DNA of 43,176 nt from an uncultured Bradyrhizobium sp. (GTDB lineage Bacteria > Pseudomonadota > Alphaproteobacteria > Rhizobiales > Xanthobacteraceae): NCBI RefSeq assembly GCF_936943645.1, contig NZ_CAKZJO010000021.1, forward strand, positions 1-43,176, read 5' to 3'. Below the pieces are notes generated by a model. That model saw only the letters and a list, made by a program, of their open reading frames with translations. It made no database searches and was not told where the DNA came from. Within the stretch, counting starts at the first letter, position 1, and the number at the start of each line of letters is the position of its first letter. Positions 18,586-28,531 of the stretch are shown in pieces. Both the position numbers and the translations under genes were made by a program.

Positions 18586-18677
18586 CGTAGGGTGGGCAAA
18601 GGCGCACTTGCGCCGTGCCCACGGCCTGCTCAATACGGAAATAGGACGTGGGCACGCTTCGCTTTGCCCACCCTACG
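18586..18677. repeat. Large dispersed palindromic repeat
   Basis: The outer arms CGTAGGGTGGGCAAAG (18586-18601) and CTTTGCCCACCCTACG (18662-18677) are exact complements. Inner arms CGTGCCCACG (18614-18623) and CGTGGGCACG (18647-18656) also pair, leaving small internal loops. The same right-arm sequence opens the window at 4-25. It lies in the gap before the acyl-CoA dehydrogenase gene and would form a long cruciform or RNA hairpin. Confidence 0.88.
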
Positions 18678-18712
18678 AGACTGACTCGAAGATCAACGAG
18701 CGGGAGACCCCC

Positions 18713-19927
18713 ATGGACTTTCAACATTCCGCCCGTTCGCTCGAGCTGCAGGAGCGCGTTCGGCAGTTCATGCGAACACATGTCGAGCCGGTCGAGGAGC
18801 TCTATTACGAGCAGGTCAAGCCGGAAGCGGCGCGCTACAAGACGCCGCCTGTGCTGCAGGATCTGAAGAAGATGGCGCGCGAGCAGGGGCTGTGGAATCT
18901 GTTTCTCTCCGGCGAGCATGGTCCGGGCCTCACCAATCTCGAATACGCCCCCGTGAAGGAGATCATGGGCCGCATTCTCTGGGCACCCGAGGTGTTCAAC
19001 TGCTCGGCGCCTGATGTCGGCAACATGGAAGTGCTGGCGAATTACGGCACCATGGCGCAGCAGGAGCGCTGGCTGAAGCCGCTGCTGGAGGGCCGCATCC
19101 GCTCCGGCTTCTCGATGACCGAGCCGCAGGTCGCCTCCAGCGATGCCACCAACATCCAGTGCGCCATCACGCGCGATGGCGACGACTACGTCATCAACGG
19201 GCGCAAGTGGTTCACCTCCGGCGCGATGAACGAGGATTGCGAGATCCTGATCGTGATGGGCAAGACCGCGCCCGACGATCCCGACCGCCATCGCCAGCAA
19301 TCCATGATCCTGGTGCCCAGGAACACGCCCGGCGTGCGCATCCTGCGCGACATGCTGACCTACGGCTATGACGATGCTCCCAGCGGCCACCCTGAAATCG
19401 TCTACGAGAACGTCCGCGTGCCCGCCGAGAACATCCTGCTCGGCGAAGGCCGCGGCTTCGAGATCGCGCAAGGGAGGCTAGGTCCCGGCCGCATCCACCA
19501 TTGCATGCGGCTGATCGGTTGCGCCCAGCGCGCGCTCGAATTGATGTGCCAGCGATCCGTGTCCCGCGTCGCCTTCGGCAAGCCGCTGGCTGAGCAGGGC
19601 TCGGTGCGCGAGGACATCGCGCACTCCTTCTGCGAGATCGCGCAGGCGCGGCTGCTCACGCTGCAGGCCGCCGACAAGATGGACCGCGAGGGCAACAAGG
19701 CCGCGCGCGATTTGATCGCCGCCGCCAAGATCGTGGTGCCCGGCATGGCCGCCCGCGTCATCGACCGCGCCATCCAGATCCACGGCGCCGCCGGCGTCTC
19801 GCAGGATACCTTCCTCGCCCGCGCCTATGTCTACGCCCGTTTCATCCGCATCGGCGACGGCCCGGACCAGGTGCATCTCGCCGCGGTGGGGAAGGAGCTG
19901 ATCAAGCGCGGCGGGGTGATGGGGTAG
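18713..19927 (+). CDS. Acyl-CoA dehydrogenase (ACAD10/11-like)
   Basis: A 404-residue FAD enzyme that oxidises acyl-CoA to the enoyl-CoA. The family blocks are present: [15 protein letters not shown] (flavin/substrate loop), [17 protein letters not shown] and the C-terminal [12 protein letters not shown]. The GRIHHCMR block and the long N-terminal helix bundle resemble the ACAD10/11 subgroup. The ATG at 18713 has a GGGAGA site. An upstream in-frame extension would run through the palindromic repeat and was not used. There is no obvious operon partner. The preferred chain length cannot be told. Confidence 0.9.
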   Translation: MDFQHSARSLELQERVRQFMRTHVEPVEELYYEQVKPEAARYKTPPVLQDLKKMAREQGLWNLFLSGEHGPGLTNLEYAPVKEIMGRILWAPEVFNCSAPDVGNMEVLANYGTMAQQERWLKPLLEGRIRSGFSMTEPQVASSDATNIQCAITRDGDDYVINGRKWFTSGAMNEDCEILIVMGKTAPDDPDRHRQQSMILVPRNTPGVRILRDMLTYGYDDAPSGHPEIVYENVRVPAENILLGEGRGFEIAQGRLGPGRIHHCMRLIGCAQRALELMCQRSVSRVAFGKPLAEQGSVREDIAHSFCEIAQARLLTLQAADKMDREGNKAARDLIAAAKIVVPGMAARVIDRAIQIHGAAGVSQDTFLARAYVYARFIRIGDGPDQVHLAAVGKELIKRGGVMG

Positions 19928-20068
19928 CGCACAGCTTTTCGGGCGATCGCGCAAAAACCGACGCTCGCGTCTGGTCAGAAGGTAAGATGGTGTGCTTTGA
20001 TGCATCAGATTCTTTGGTGCGTCACTGCCGACGTTGTTGCGCTCGGCACATGAGCGAGCAGGTCAACA

Positions 20069-21031
20069 ATGCGCAGTTTTGTCCCCAGCGGCCGGCCGTC
20101 CGGCGCGCGATCCGTCGCGGCCATATGCACCGCCATCCTGATGATGCTGGTGGTCTGTAGCGGCCCGTCAGCTTTCGCAGCCGTCGAACCCTTTCCCCCG
20201 GACTTCAAAATCGAACGGATGTCGGTCAACGGCGTCACGCTGCATGTCCGCATTGGCGGACACGGGCCGGCGGTGGTGCTCCTGCACGGCTTCGCCGACA
20301 CCGGCGACATGTGGGCGCCGCTCGCCAAGGCGCTCTACAAGGACCACACCGTGATCGTCCCGGACCTGCGCGGCATGGGGCTGTCGTCCCAGGCCGCCGG
20401 CGGCTACGACAAGAAGACCCAGGGCGTCGACATCGCCATGGTCATGGACAAGCTCAAGGTCCAGAAGGCCGATCTGGTGACGCACGACATCGGCAACATG
20501 GTGGGCTATGCGCTCGCTGCACAATATCCCGATCGCATCACCAAATGGGTCGTCATCGACGCGCCGCTGCCCGGCATCGGGCCCTGGGACGAAATCCTGA
20601 AGAGCCCGATGCTGTGGCATTTCAATTTCCGCGGCCCCGATGTCGATCGCCTGGTCAAGGGCCGCGAGCGCATCTATCTCGACCGGTTCTACAACGAGCT
20701 GTCGGCCGATCCCAAGGCGATCGACGAAGCGACCCGCAACCATTATGCGAAGCTGTACGCCCGGCCCGGCAACATGCACTACGCCTTCGAGCAGTTCGCC
20801 GCGTTCGGGAAGGACGCCGCGGACAACAAGGTGTTCGCCGCGACCAAGCTGAACATGCCGATCCTCGCCCTCGGCGCCGAAAAGTCCTTCGGCGATCAGC
20901 AAGCTGCGATCATGCGCGAAGTCGGCACCAAGGTCGACGGCGGCATCATCACGGGCTCCGGACATTGGATCATGGAAGAGCAGCCGGCGCAGACCGTGAG
21001 CAAGGTGCGCGCGTTCCTCGACGGGAAATGA
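20069..21031 (+). CDS. Exported alpha/beta hydrolase (epoxide hydrolase-like)
   Basis: A 320-residue hydrolase with a long N-terminal signal segment (residues ~14-37, ending SAFA). The oxyanion block is LLHGFADTGD. The nucleophile elbow THDIGNMVG gives Asp140, and the catalytic His is in GSGHWIMEE. The cap region runs from about residue 165 to 245. An Asp nucleophile suggests epoxide hydrolase or dehalogenase activity in the periplasm. It is convergent with the patatin gene and has no clear functional partner nearby. Confidence 0.82.
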   Translation: MRSFVPSGRPSGARSVAAICTAILMMLVVCSGPSAFAAVEPFPPDFKIERMSVNGVTLHVRIGGHGPAVVLLHGFADTGDMWAPLAKALYKDHTVIVPDLRGMGLSSQAAGGYDKKTQGVDIAMVMDKLKVQKADLVTHDIGNMVGYALAAQYPDRITKWVVIDAPLPGIGPWDEILKSPMLWHFNFRGPDVDRLVKGRERIYLDRFYNELSADPKAIDEATRNHYAKLYARPGNMHYAFEQFAAFGKDAADNKVFAATKLNMPILALGAEKSFGDQQAAIMREVGTKVDGGIITGSGHWIMEEQPAQTVSKVRAFLDGK

Positions 21032-21094
21032 CGGGTGCGGGACTCCCAGGCTCCCGCCGCCTTGGCGCAGCGTGCTGGCGAAAGATCAGGTCGA

Positions 21095-23056
21095 TCACTC
21101 AAACGGGCCGATCCGTGGTCTGCAGTCCGCTGGCCTTTGTCGATTGAGCTGTGCCACCACCTTGTCGAACATGATCGAATTGTCGCGGATATATCGATCC
21201 GCGGCATCTCCCAGCGCTTTGATGTTCCCCTCGCTGGCGTTATCGAGCGCGGCCGTCGATGTGGTGAGCGTGAGCTGCATCCGGTAATAGAGATCGGAGT
21301 ACCCCAATAATTGTTGTGCTTCATCCTCAATTCCGGGATCCGACAATGTGATGTCGAGAAGGGGCCCGAGCCAATGCAGGCCTCCCCATCCCCAGGCGTC
21401 CTGGAAAGCCATCGATTGAGGCGCACGTCCCGTGCCAAGCGACAGCATGAGGATCGGATGCGCTGCGTCATAAGGCTTCGCGCGAGGGCCATAGAGCGCA
21501 TATTCGCGTCGCTTGACGATAGAAAGTGCATAGACCGCAGGATTGTTTGCAAACACGCCCCCGTCGATCAAGGCAACCCGGCCGATCGGAGGCGGTGCGG
21601 GAACTTCGAAAGGAGGAAAATATGTTGGCGCGGCGGAAGCGGCGCGGGCTGCCTCCCACATGTAGATAAAAGCTCCATCGTCTCTGAAATTGTCGAAGAA
21701 CACGTGACGGTACAGCCTTGCGCCCTCCGATCGATCCTGTGATTCGATCGCGTAAGCGGGAACAACCACGTTCAGGAGGGCGTCCTTGAGCAGCACGTCG
21801 CCAAAGTAACCTTTTAGGACGCGCTCAATTCCCTGTGCCTGATATTTCGGCCCGAACAGCCAGCTCACCGGCTTCAGTGACGTGTCGGGGAATATCTTCG
21901 CGCCTTCCGTCTTGTACAACGCCACAAGCTCCTTGGCCGCATGCAGCGGCATTCCGGGATTGTTGGGGTCGGGCGCGGCCAGGCCAAGCGCGATGATCCC
22001 TCCGGTCGACGTTCCGACGACGTAATCGAACAGCTTCGCGATTGGCGCCTTGGCGCGGCTTTCGAGCTCCGACAGAATGATCGCCGGAATGATGCCGCGA
22101 ATGCCGCCGCCGTCGATGGAGAGTATTCGCACGCACGGCGGCACGACCCGGCCGCCAAGCTCGGTCATGATCTTGTTTCGGGCCGCCAGGACGTCTTGCG
22201 CCCGGGTGAAGAGTTCTTCCCAGCTCTCCCCCCGTAGAGCCGTGTCTACGCCGTCAAGCGCCGACACGAGACCTGCCTTCTCCGACGCTTGAAGCGCCTC
22301 GGCGGTCGCCCGACCATCCTGAACCATGCTCAGGATATGCGAGGGGTAGGTGTGGAGTCTTGGGAGCCGTTGATACTGCTCGGCGACGTCGTCCCAGCTA
22401 TCGCCCTTCAATGCTTGGCGCACCGGATCGATCGCCGCCTCTATCTGTTGCCGCAGCTTGGGGTTCACGTTGGAGCCAAGCCTGTCGACCGACTTGATTT
22501 CCGAGTACGCTGCCGTAACGAGCATCAACCTGTAACTGGACAGCCAGGAGAGCGCGTCGTGGCTGGCTCGCAGCCTGTCCCAATCGCTGCCATGCAGCGC
22601 CTGGCGCACGGCATCTGCGCCTTCCGCCACTTCTCCTCTCAAGGACGGGGAGAGTTCGCCGTCGTATGCTGCGAGAAAGGCGGACGCGCGGTCAATCATC
22701 TGACCGGAGCCGCCCAGCAAAGAGGCCCGGCTGAGCAGATCCGCCTTGTAGGCAGCAATGCCGTTTGCGTTGTTTGCAAGCAATTCCTTGCGAAGCTGTT
22801 CGATGATCGCCGACACGTCGCGCTGAAAGGAGTCGCTCACATCCGGTATCGGAAACGGGGTCAGGCGGCTGATTGCGTCCTCGGCTTCCCACCTGTCGTT
22901 TCTGAGGCGCACTTCCTGTTTGATGTTCAGGATCGCTTCGGGAGATATGACCCGGGTCGTCGGCGGGGCTTGTCGCGGCCACATCCACCACGCCATGGCC
23001 AGCGTCGTGATGAGCCAAATTGCCAGTGCGAACCGAAATCGACGCGTTCGAGCCAT
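21095..23056 (-). CDS. Membrane-anchored patatin-like phospholipase with repeated N-terminal region
   Basis: A 653-residue protein. Residues ~8-25 form a membrane anchor. Residues ~40-300 are helical and charged. Residues ~308-510 are a patatin domain with all hallmarks: DGGGIRG (315-321, oxyanion loop), GTSTG (Ser350) and DGG (Asp498) as the catalytic dyad. It should release fatty acids from membrane lipids. The helical part contains three related units about 60 residues apart, each with the pattern ALxGxxWxxL: ALHGSDWDRL at 153, ALKGDSWDDV at 215 and ALRGESWEEL at 273. I chose ATG 23056, which has a GGTGAAGG site; another ATG lies 27 codons upstream. The gene appears less GC-rich than its neighbours. 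No nucleotide cyclase is adjacent. The 309 bases between it and the chemotaxis receptor show nothing I recognise. Confidence 0.85.
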   Translation of the reverse strand: MARTRRFRFALAIWLITTLAMAWWMWPRQAPPTTRVISPEAILNIKQEVRLRNDRWEAEDAISRLTPFPIPDVSDSFQRDVSAIIEQLRKELLANNANGIAAYKADLLSRASLLGGSGQMIDRASAFLAAYDGELSPSLRGEVAEGADAVRQALHGSDWDRLRASHDALSWLSSYRLMLVTAAYSEIKSVDRLGSNVNPKLRQQIEAAIDPVRQALKGDSWDDVAEQYQRLPRLHTYPSHILSMVQDGRATAEALQASEKAGLVSALDGVDTALRGESWEELFTRAQDVLAARNKIMTELGGRVVPPCVRILSIDGGGIRGIIPAIILSELESRAKAPIAKLFDYVVGTSTGGIIALGLAAPDPNNPGMPLHAAKELVALYKTEGAKIFPDTSLKPVSWLFGPKYQAQGIERVLKGYFGDVLLKDALLNVVVPAYAIESQDRSEGARLYRHVFFDNFRDDGAFIYMWEAARAASAAPTYFPPFEVPAPPPIGRVALIDGGVFANNPAVYALSIVKRREYALYGPRAKPYDAAHPILMLSLGTGRAPQSMAFQDAWGWGGLHWLGPLLDITLSDPGIEDEAQQLLGYSDLYYRMQLTLTTSTAALDNASEGNIKALGDAADRYIRDNSIMFDKVVAQLNRQRPADCRPRIGPFE

Positions 23057-23365
23057 GCCTTCACCGCGCAGTTTTTGTATCTTGTTCGGCACCGGGCGGG
23101 CGACATGTTGATCAAGATCAAGCGGAGCTTGAATCATCTCCGGCGTGCAAGGCGAGCTCGTGAGGGCGCTGCCAGCGCACCATCGCCATCATGACGTCAT
23201 GCGGTTGCTTTGCCCGACGCGTCAAATCTCGTTCATGGAATCCGATTGGAATTGCGGCGACAGCTAACCCATTGATTCAGTTGTCGCCGGCTACTGTGCA
23301 TGGGGTTGTTTTCGCGCTTTTTGTCGGCGCGGCCCCATTGACTGCGGGTGCAGCCGTCCGCGCCG

Positions 23366-25126
23366 TCATCCCGCCCTGGCGATACGGCCGTCCGGGGCGC
23401 CCGAGCGCAGGTTCTGGAAGAACGTCTCCACCTCCCGTGACAGCGTGTCCGCCGTCTCGGTCAGGCTGCTCGCGGCCGTCAGCACCGAAGCTGCCGCCGT
23501 GTCGGTCTCGCCGATGGCATCGCGCAGCGAAGTGATGTTGGCGACCAGCGTCTCGTTGCCTTGCGCGGCGCTTTGCGCGTTGGACGAGATCTCGCGCGTG
23601 GCGGCGTCCTGCTGGCCGACGGCGCCGGCGATCGCCGAGGTGACCTCGTTGATCTCGCGCACCGCGCCGCCGATCTCGCGCACGGCGTCGACCGCGTTGC
23701 GGGTCGAGGACTGGATCATCGCGACGTTCTCGCTGATCTCGGCAGTCGCCTTGGCGGTCTGACCCGCGAGCGCCTTCACCTCATGGGCGACCACGGCAAA
23801 GCCGCGGCCGGCTTCGCCCGCACGCGCGGCTTCGATGGTGGCGTTGAGCGCGAGCAGATTGGTCTGCTCGGCGATCGCCTGGATCAGATTGAGCACGCCG
23901 TCGATGCGCTGCGTGGCCGCGGCGAGGCTCTCGATCTCGGAGATCGACTTCTCGGTGCGCTGGCCGGTCTGCTCGACCGCGCTGGCACTCTGCCGCACCT
24001 GGCGGCCGATCTCCACCACCGAGGCCGACAGCTCCTCGGCCGCGCCCGCCACCGCCGTGACGTTGTGCGAGGCCTGCTCGGTGGCGCCCGCCGCCGTGCC
24101 GGCACGGCTGTTCGCATCCGCGGTGACGCGGGTGATGGTCTGCGCGGTCTCGCGCATGGTGGAGGCGTTGTCGCTGAGGCCGCGCATGATGGCGCCGATC
24201 GCCTCGCGAAATTGCTCGACGGATTGCTCGATGTGGCGGGCGCGCTCCTCGCGCGCGGCGGAGTCCTGCGAGACCTGCGAGGCGAGGTTGCGGTTGCGGC
24301 CCATGGCCTCCTGGAACACCTGGATCGCGCGGGCCAGCGCGCCGATCTCGTCGGCGCGGTCGGAGTGCGGCACCACGACGTCCTGGGCTCCGTCGGCGAC
24401 CTGATTGATGGTGGCGGTGATCTTGGCGAGCGGCCGGGCGACCGAGCGGGCGATGATGACGATGCCGACCACGACCAGGGCCAGCGCCACGCCGCCGAGG
24501 CAGGTCAGCACGAAGGAGAGGGTGCGGTTGGTCTCCGTCTCGCGCGCGATCTGCTTGGCGCGTTCGGCATAGACCTTGGACAGCGCCTCGAGATCCTTGT
24601 TCAGTGCCGAACGCACGGCCCGGTTGGCGTCGTTGTCGCCCCATTCGCGGCCGGCGGCCGCGTTGATCTCGACGCCGCGGCGCACCAGCTCCTTGCGGAA
24701 CTCGACGAACTGCTCGATGCGCTTCTTGAAGGTGGCAAACTGCTCGGCATCGTCGGCCCTGACGATGGTCTCCCAGTGCTTCACGACGTCGAGGATCCGG
24801 GCGTTGAACTTGAGCAGGCCGTCGCCGTATTTCTTCACAACCTTCGGCTCGGTCGACATGTAGACGCCGCGCGATTCCATCACCACCGCATAGACCAGCG
24901 AATTGACGCGCTCGACGTTCAGCGCGGCGGCGTTCGCCGTCTCGATTGCGCTGGTCAGGTCGGCGCCGCGGCGGCTGTTGTAGTCGGACAGCATGGCGAT
25001 CGCCGCCGTCAGCAGCGCGAACAGCGCGAAGATGGCGTAGAGCTTGGTGGCCAGCGTGAAGCGGCCAGCGAGCCTGGCGGCATTCCCAGATCGAACTGAT
25101 GTCATGGTGTAAAGGAGCCCGGACAT
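23366..25126 (-). CDS. Methyl-accepting chemotaxis protein
   Basis: A 586-residue receptor. Transmembrane helices lie at residues ~31-49 and ~202-226 and flank a 150-residue periplasmic helical sensor. A HAMP linker follows (~229-280), then a signalling domain with the conserved hairpin tip [20 protein letters not shown]. The sensor has no Cache fold I can see and is probably a four-helix bundle. The start is uncertain: ATG 25126 and ATG 25105 both lack a strong ribosome site. It acts through CheA/CheW, none of which are in the window. The ligand is unknown. Confidence 0.9.
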   Translation of the reverse strand: MSGLLYTMTSVRSGNAARLAGRFTLATKLYAIFALFALLTAAIAMLSDYNSRRGADLTSAIETANAAALNVERVNSLVYAVVMESRGVYMSTEPKVVKKYGDGLLKFNARILDVVKHWETIVRADDAEQFATFKKRIEQFVEFRKELVRRGVEINAAAGREWGDNDANRAVRSALNKDLEALSKVYAERAKQIARETETNRTLSFVLTCLGGVALALVVVGIVIIARSVARPLAKITATINQVADGAQDVVVPHSDRADEIGALARAIQVFQEAMGRNRNLASQVSQDSAAREERARHIEQSVEQFREAIGAIMRGLSDNASTMRETAQTITRVTADANSRAGTAAGATEQASHNVTAVAGAAEELSASVVEIGRQVRQSASAVEQTGQRTEKSISEIESLAAATQRIDGVLNLIQAIAEQTNLLALNATIEAARAGEAGRGFAVVAHEVKALAGQTAKATAEISENVAMIQSSTRNAVDAVREIGGAVREINEVTSAIAGAVGQQDAATREISSNAQSAAQGNETLVANITSLRDAIGETDTAAASVLTAASSLTETADTLSREVETFFQNLRSGAPDGRIARAG

Positions 25127-25416
25127 GGCCTGGAGTGGCCGGTGAGCGCGACGGTACAAATTGATGCAAAACTATGCAGAACGAAGATGGACGCCGCGTT
25201 AACATGCCGCCCAGCGGAACTTGCCGCGCTGCAGCGAAAAAGTGAGGTTTTCCAGTCATTTGCGGCGCGCCTATCGGTATCCGGCAGATCGCGCCGGGAA
25301 GTTCGGGACTGTTTCCAACATCGGCGTGCATGCCGGCCGCAAGGCGCGTATTTCCTGATGCTGGCCGCCGGGGTCGATTGGACTCGGCCACCGGCCGACG
25401 AACCCCGGAGAGGCCC

Positions 25417-26799
25417 TTGGTCTACCGCCACACCATTGACGCCACGACCCACACCTTCCCGGACCTGCGCGATCTCCTGGCCAAGGCGACGCCGCCCCGC
25501 TCCGGCGACCGGCTGGCCGGGATCGCCGCCGGCACGGCCGAGCAGATGATCGCGGCGCGGATGGCGCTCGCCGACGTTCCGCTCGCCCAATTCCTCCAGG
25601 AAGCCGTCATCCCCTACGAGGTCGACGAGGTCACCCGTCTCGTCATCGACAGCCATGATGCAAAGGCCTTCGCGCCGGTGGGATCCCTCACGGTCGGCGG
25701 CTTCCGCGACTGGCTGCTGTCGGACGCCGCCACGCCCGAGGTGCTGAAGACGCTCGCGCCCGGCCTCACGCCCGAGATGGTGGCCGCGGTCTCGAAGCTG
25801 ATGCGCAACCAGGATCTGATCCTGGCGGCGCGGAAATGCGCGGTCACCACGGCCTTCCGCAACACCATCGGCCTGAAGGGCCGGATGAGCACGCGGCTGC
25901 AGCCCAACCATCCCTTCGACGATATCAGGGGCATCACCGCCTCGATCCTCGACGGCATCCTGCTTGGGTCCGGCGATGCCTGTATCGGCATCAACCCGGC
26001 GAGCGACGATCCGGCCGTCATCGCGCAGCTGCTGCGGCTGCTCGACGAGATCATCGCGCGGCTGAATGTCCCGACGCAGGGGTGCGTGCTGACCCATGTC
26101 ACGACGACGCTGTCGCTGATCGGGCAGGGCGTGCCGGTCGATCTCGTCTTCCAGTCGGTCGCCGGCACCGAGGCCGCCAATCGCAGTTTCGGCATCGACC
26201 TTGCCCTGCTGAAGGAGGCGCAGGAAGCCGGGCTGTCGCTGCGGCGCGGCACGGTCGGGCAGAACGTGATGTATTTCGAGACCGGGCAGGGCTCGGCGCT
26301 GTCGGCGGGCGCCCATCACGGCGTCGATCAGCAGACCTGCGAGGCGCGCGCCTATGCGGTCGCCCGCGCCTTTGCCCCGCTGTTGGTCAACAGCGTGGTC
26401 GGCTTCATCGGCCCGGAATATCTCTACGACGGCAAGGAAATCATCCGCGCCGGGCTGGAGGATCATTTCTGCGGCAAATTGCTCGGCCTGCCGCTCGGGA
26501 TCGACATCTGCTACACCAACCACGCCGAGGCGGACCAGGACGACATGGACAACCTGCTGACGCTGCTCGCCGCCGCCGGCGTCACCTTCATCATGGGCGT
26601 CCCCGGGGCCGACGACGTCATGCTGAACTACCAGTCGACGTCTTTTCACGACGCGCTCTATGTCCGAGACGTCTTCGGTTTGCGCCGCGCGCCGGAATTC
26701 GATGATTGGCTGGCGCGGTCGGGCATCACGGGCGCCGATTTCCGGATTGCCGGAGATTCCGGCCTGCTGCCCGATTTTGCCTCGCGGCTGATCGCCTGA
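25417..26799 (+). CDS. eutB: Ethanolamine ammonia-lyase large (alpha) subunit
   Basis: A 460-residue subunit, close to the usual EutB length. With EutC and adenosylcobalamin it splits ethanolamine to acetaldehyde and ammonia. Recognisable blocks are YRHTIDATTHTFPDLRDLL at the start, RMSTRLQPNHPFDDIRGITA, GLPLGIDICYTNHAEADQDD and MGVPGADDVMLNYQSTS. The start is taken as TTG 25417, because the family begins at YRHT and a GGAGAG site sits just upstream. No microcompartment or eut regulatory genes are near. Unusually, the partner eutC is not next: hpnP intervenes, starting 139 bases downstream. I saw no B12 riboswitch in the 290 bases upstream. Confidence 0.93.
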   Translation: MVYRHTIDATTHTFPDLRDLLAKATPPRSGDRLAGIAAGTAEQMIAARMALADVPLAQFLQEAVIPYEVDEVTRLVIDSHDAKAFAPVGSLTVGGFRDWLLSDAATPEVLKTLAPGLTPEMVAAVSKLMRNQDLILAARKCAVTTAFRNTIGLKGRMSTRLQPNHPFDDIRGITASILDGILLGSGDACIGINPASDDPAVIAQLLRLLDEIIARLNVPTQGCVLTHVTTTLSLIGQGVPVDLVFQSVAGTEAANRSFGIDLALLKEAQEAGLSLRRGTVGQNVMYFETGQGSALSAGAHHGVDQQTCEARAYAVARAFAPLLVNSVVGFIGPEYLYDGKEIIRAGLEDHFCGKLLGLPLGIDICYTNHAEADQDDMDNLLTLLAAAGVTFIMGVPGADDVMLNYQSTSFHDALYVRDVFGLRRAPEFDDWLARSGITGADFRIAGDSGLLPDFASRLIA

Positions 26800-26858
26800 G
26801 GCGGTACGAAGCGTCTGAAACTATCTGCATCCTCCTGAATTATGCTTGTGCCACAATA

Positions 26859-26887
26859 TTGAGAAATTCCGGCGGCAGCATTACGCT
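26859..26887 (+). promoter_or_regulatory. Possible hpnP promoter
   Basis: TTGAGA and TACGCT are separated by 17 bases in the eutB-hpnP gap, 52 bases before the hpnP start. This resembles a vegetative promoter and would let hpnP-eutC be transcribed apart from eutB. I found no convincing GGAAC-type general-stress (EcfG) promoter in this gap. Confidence 0.35.
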
Positions 26888-26938
26888 ATGTGTCTGGCTG
26901 GCAATTTCCGCAACATCAGTCGTGGCGGGGGAGCTTAG

Positions 26939-28525
26939 ATGCGAGCTGCAAGCAACGGAACGGCCCGGCGGATTCTCTGCGTGTTTCCGCGCTACACGTC
27001 CTCGTTCGGTACGTTCGAGCATTCCTATCCCCTGACCGACGGTGTCTGCGCCTTCATGCCCCCGCAGGGGCTGCTGCTGATCTCCGCCTATCTGCCGCCG
27101 GATTGGCAGGTCAAGTTCGTCGACGAGAACCTCCGCCGCACGACGAGGGAAGAGTTCGAATGGGCGGAAGCGGTCTTTGTCAGCGGCATGCACATCCAGC
27201 GCCAGCAGATGAACGACATCTGCCGCCGTGCGCATGAATTCGACCTGGCCGTCGCGCTCGGCGGTCCCTCCGTCAGCGCCTGTCCGGACTATTATCCCTC
27301 GTTCGACTATCTCCATGTCGGCGAGCTCGGCGATGCCACCAACCAGCTGATCGAGATTCTTTCGCGCGACACCTCGCGGCCGGAGAGCCAAGTGGTCCTC
27401 ACGACCAAGGACCGCGTGCCGATGACGGAGTTTCCGATCCCGGCCTACGAACTCGCCGACGTGAAGAAATACATGCTCGGCAGCATCCAGTATTCCAGCG
27501 GCTGTCCCTATCAGTGCGAGTTCTGCGACATCCCGGGCCTCTACGGCCGCAACCCGCGCATCAAGTCGCCGGAGCAGATCATCGCCGAGCTCGACCGCCT
27601 GCGCGAATGCGGCATGACCGACACGGTCTATTTCGTCGACGACAATTTCATCGGCAACCGCAAGGCGGCGATGGACCTGCTGCCGCATCTGATCGAATGG
27701 CAGAAACGGACCGGCTATGTGGTGCGGCTCGCCTGCGAGGCAACGCTCAACATCGCCAAGCGGCCCGAGATCCTGGAGAAGATGCGCGAGGCCTATTTCA
27801 TCACCATCTTCTGCGGCATCGAGACGCCCGACCCCGACGCGCTGAAGGCGATGCAGAAGGACCACAACATGATGGTCCCGATCCTGGAGGGCGTGCGCAC
27901 CATCAACTCCTACGGCATGGAGGTCGTCTCGGGCATCATCATGGGCCTCGACACCGACAAGCCGAACACCTCGGAGGCGCTGCTCGCCTTCGTCGAGGAG
28001 TCCCGGATTCCGCTGCTCACGATCAACCTGCTTCAGGCGCTGCCGAAGACGCCGCTGTGGGACCGGCTGGAGCGCGAGGGGCGGCTGGTCGAAGACGAGG
28101 GGCGCGATTCCAACGTCGACTTTCTGTTGCCCTATGACGAGGTCGTCGCGTCCTGGAAGCACGCCATGGCCGTCGCCTACGAGCCCGAGAAGGTCTTCGC
28201 GCGCTTCCAGCATCAATGCGACAACGTCTATGTGCACCGCCTGAAGATGCCGGTGCCGGACGAGATGAAGACCTGGCCCAACATCCGCCGTGGCCTCGTC
28301 ATGCTGCGGAACATCTTCTGGAAGGTCGGCGTGCTCGGCGATTACAGGCGCGTGTTCTGGAAGTTCGCGCTGGGGCGCATCAAGCGCGGCGATCTCGAGG
28401 GCCTGATCGGCTGCACCCTGATCGCACACCACCTCATCACCTTTGCGCGGGCGGCCTCCAGCGGCAGGCAGAACGCCTCGAATTATTCGATCCGGCTGCG
28501 TGAAGCCGCCGTTCCCGCCGAATGA
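26939..28525 (+). CDS. hpnP: Hopanoid C-2 methylase, B12-binding radical SAM protein
   Basis: A 528-residue protein with an N-terminal cobalamin-binding domain (residues ~1-165) and a radical SAM core. The iron-sulfur motif CxxxCxxC is Cys189, Cys193 and Cys196 in SGCPYQCEFC. The C-terminal ~150 residues match the extended region of this methylase class. HpnP adds a methyl group to C-2 of the hopanoid A ring, using SAM and methylcobalamin. I recognise it by the FPRYTSSFGTFEHSYPL start and by its closeness to the shc locus; the recognition is from memory of the family. The eutC GTG follows its stop codon by only 6 bases, so the two must be co-transcribed. Its substrate is produced by genes 6-12 kb downstream. 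Confidence 0.88.
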   Translation: MRAASNGTARRILCVFPRYTSSFGTFEHSYPLTDGVCAFMPPQGLLLISAYLPPDWQVKFVDENLRRTTREEFEWAEAVFVSGMHIQRQQMNDICRRAHEFDLAVALGGPSVSACPDYYPSFDYLHVGELGDATNQLIEILSRDTSRPESQVVLTTKDRVPMTEFPIPAYELADVKKYMLGSIQYSSGCPYQCEFCDIPGLYGRNPRIKSPEQIIAELDRLRECGMTDTVYFVDDNFIGNRKAAMDLLPHLIEWQKRTGYVVRLACEATLNIAKRPEILEKMREAYFITIFCGIETPDPDALKAMQKDHNMMVPILEGVRTINSYGMEVVSGIIMGLDTDKPNTSEALLAFVEESRIPLLTINLLQALPKTPLWDRLEREGRLVEDEGRDSNVDFLLPYDEVVASWKHAMAVAYEPEKVFARFQHQCDNVYVHRLKMPVPDEMKTWPNIRRGLVMLRNIFWKVGVLGDYRRVFWKFALGRIKRGDLEGLIGCTLIAHHLITFARAASSGRQNASNYSIRLREAAVPAE

Positions 28526-28531
28526 CGCGCC

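Noticed and set aside
21095..23056. Anti-phage (CBASS-like) role of the patatin protein
   Set aside because: CBASS patatins lie beside a nucleotide cyclase gene. None is present, and the membrane anchor and repeats are not typical of those effectors.
25127..26938. Cobalamin riboswitch upstream of eutB or hpnP
   Set aside because: I looked because three B12 enzymes cluster here, but saw no B12-box-like sequence or suitable folding in either gap.
26800..26938. EcfG-type general stress promoter upstream of hpnP
   Set aside because: hpnP is under stress control in a related organism, but no GGAAC box with a correctly spaced GTT is visible in this gap.
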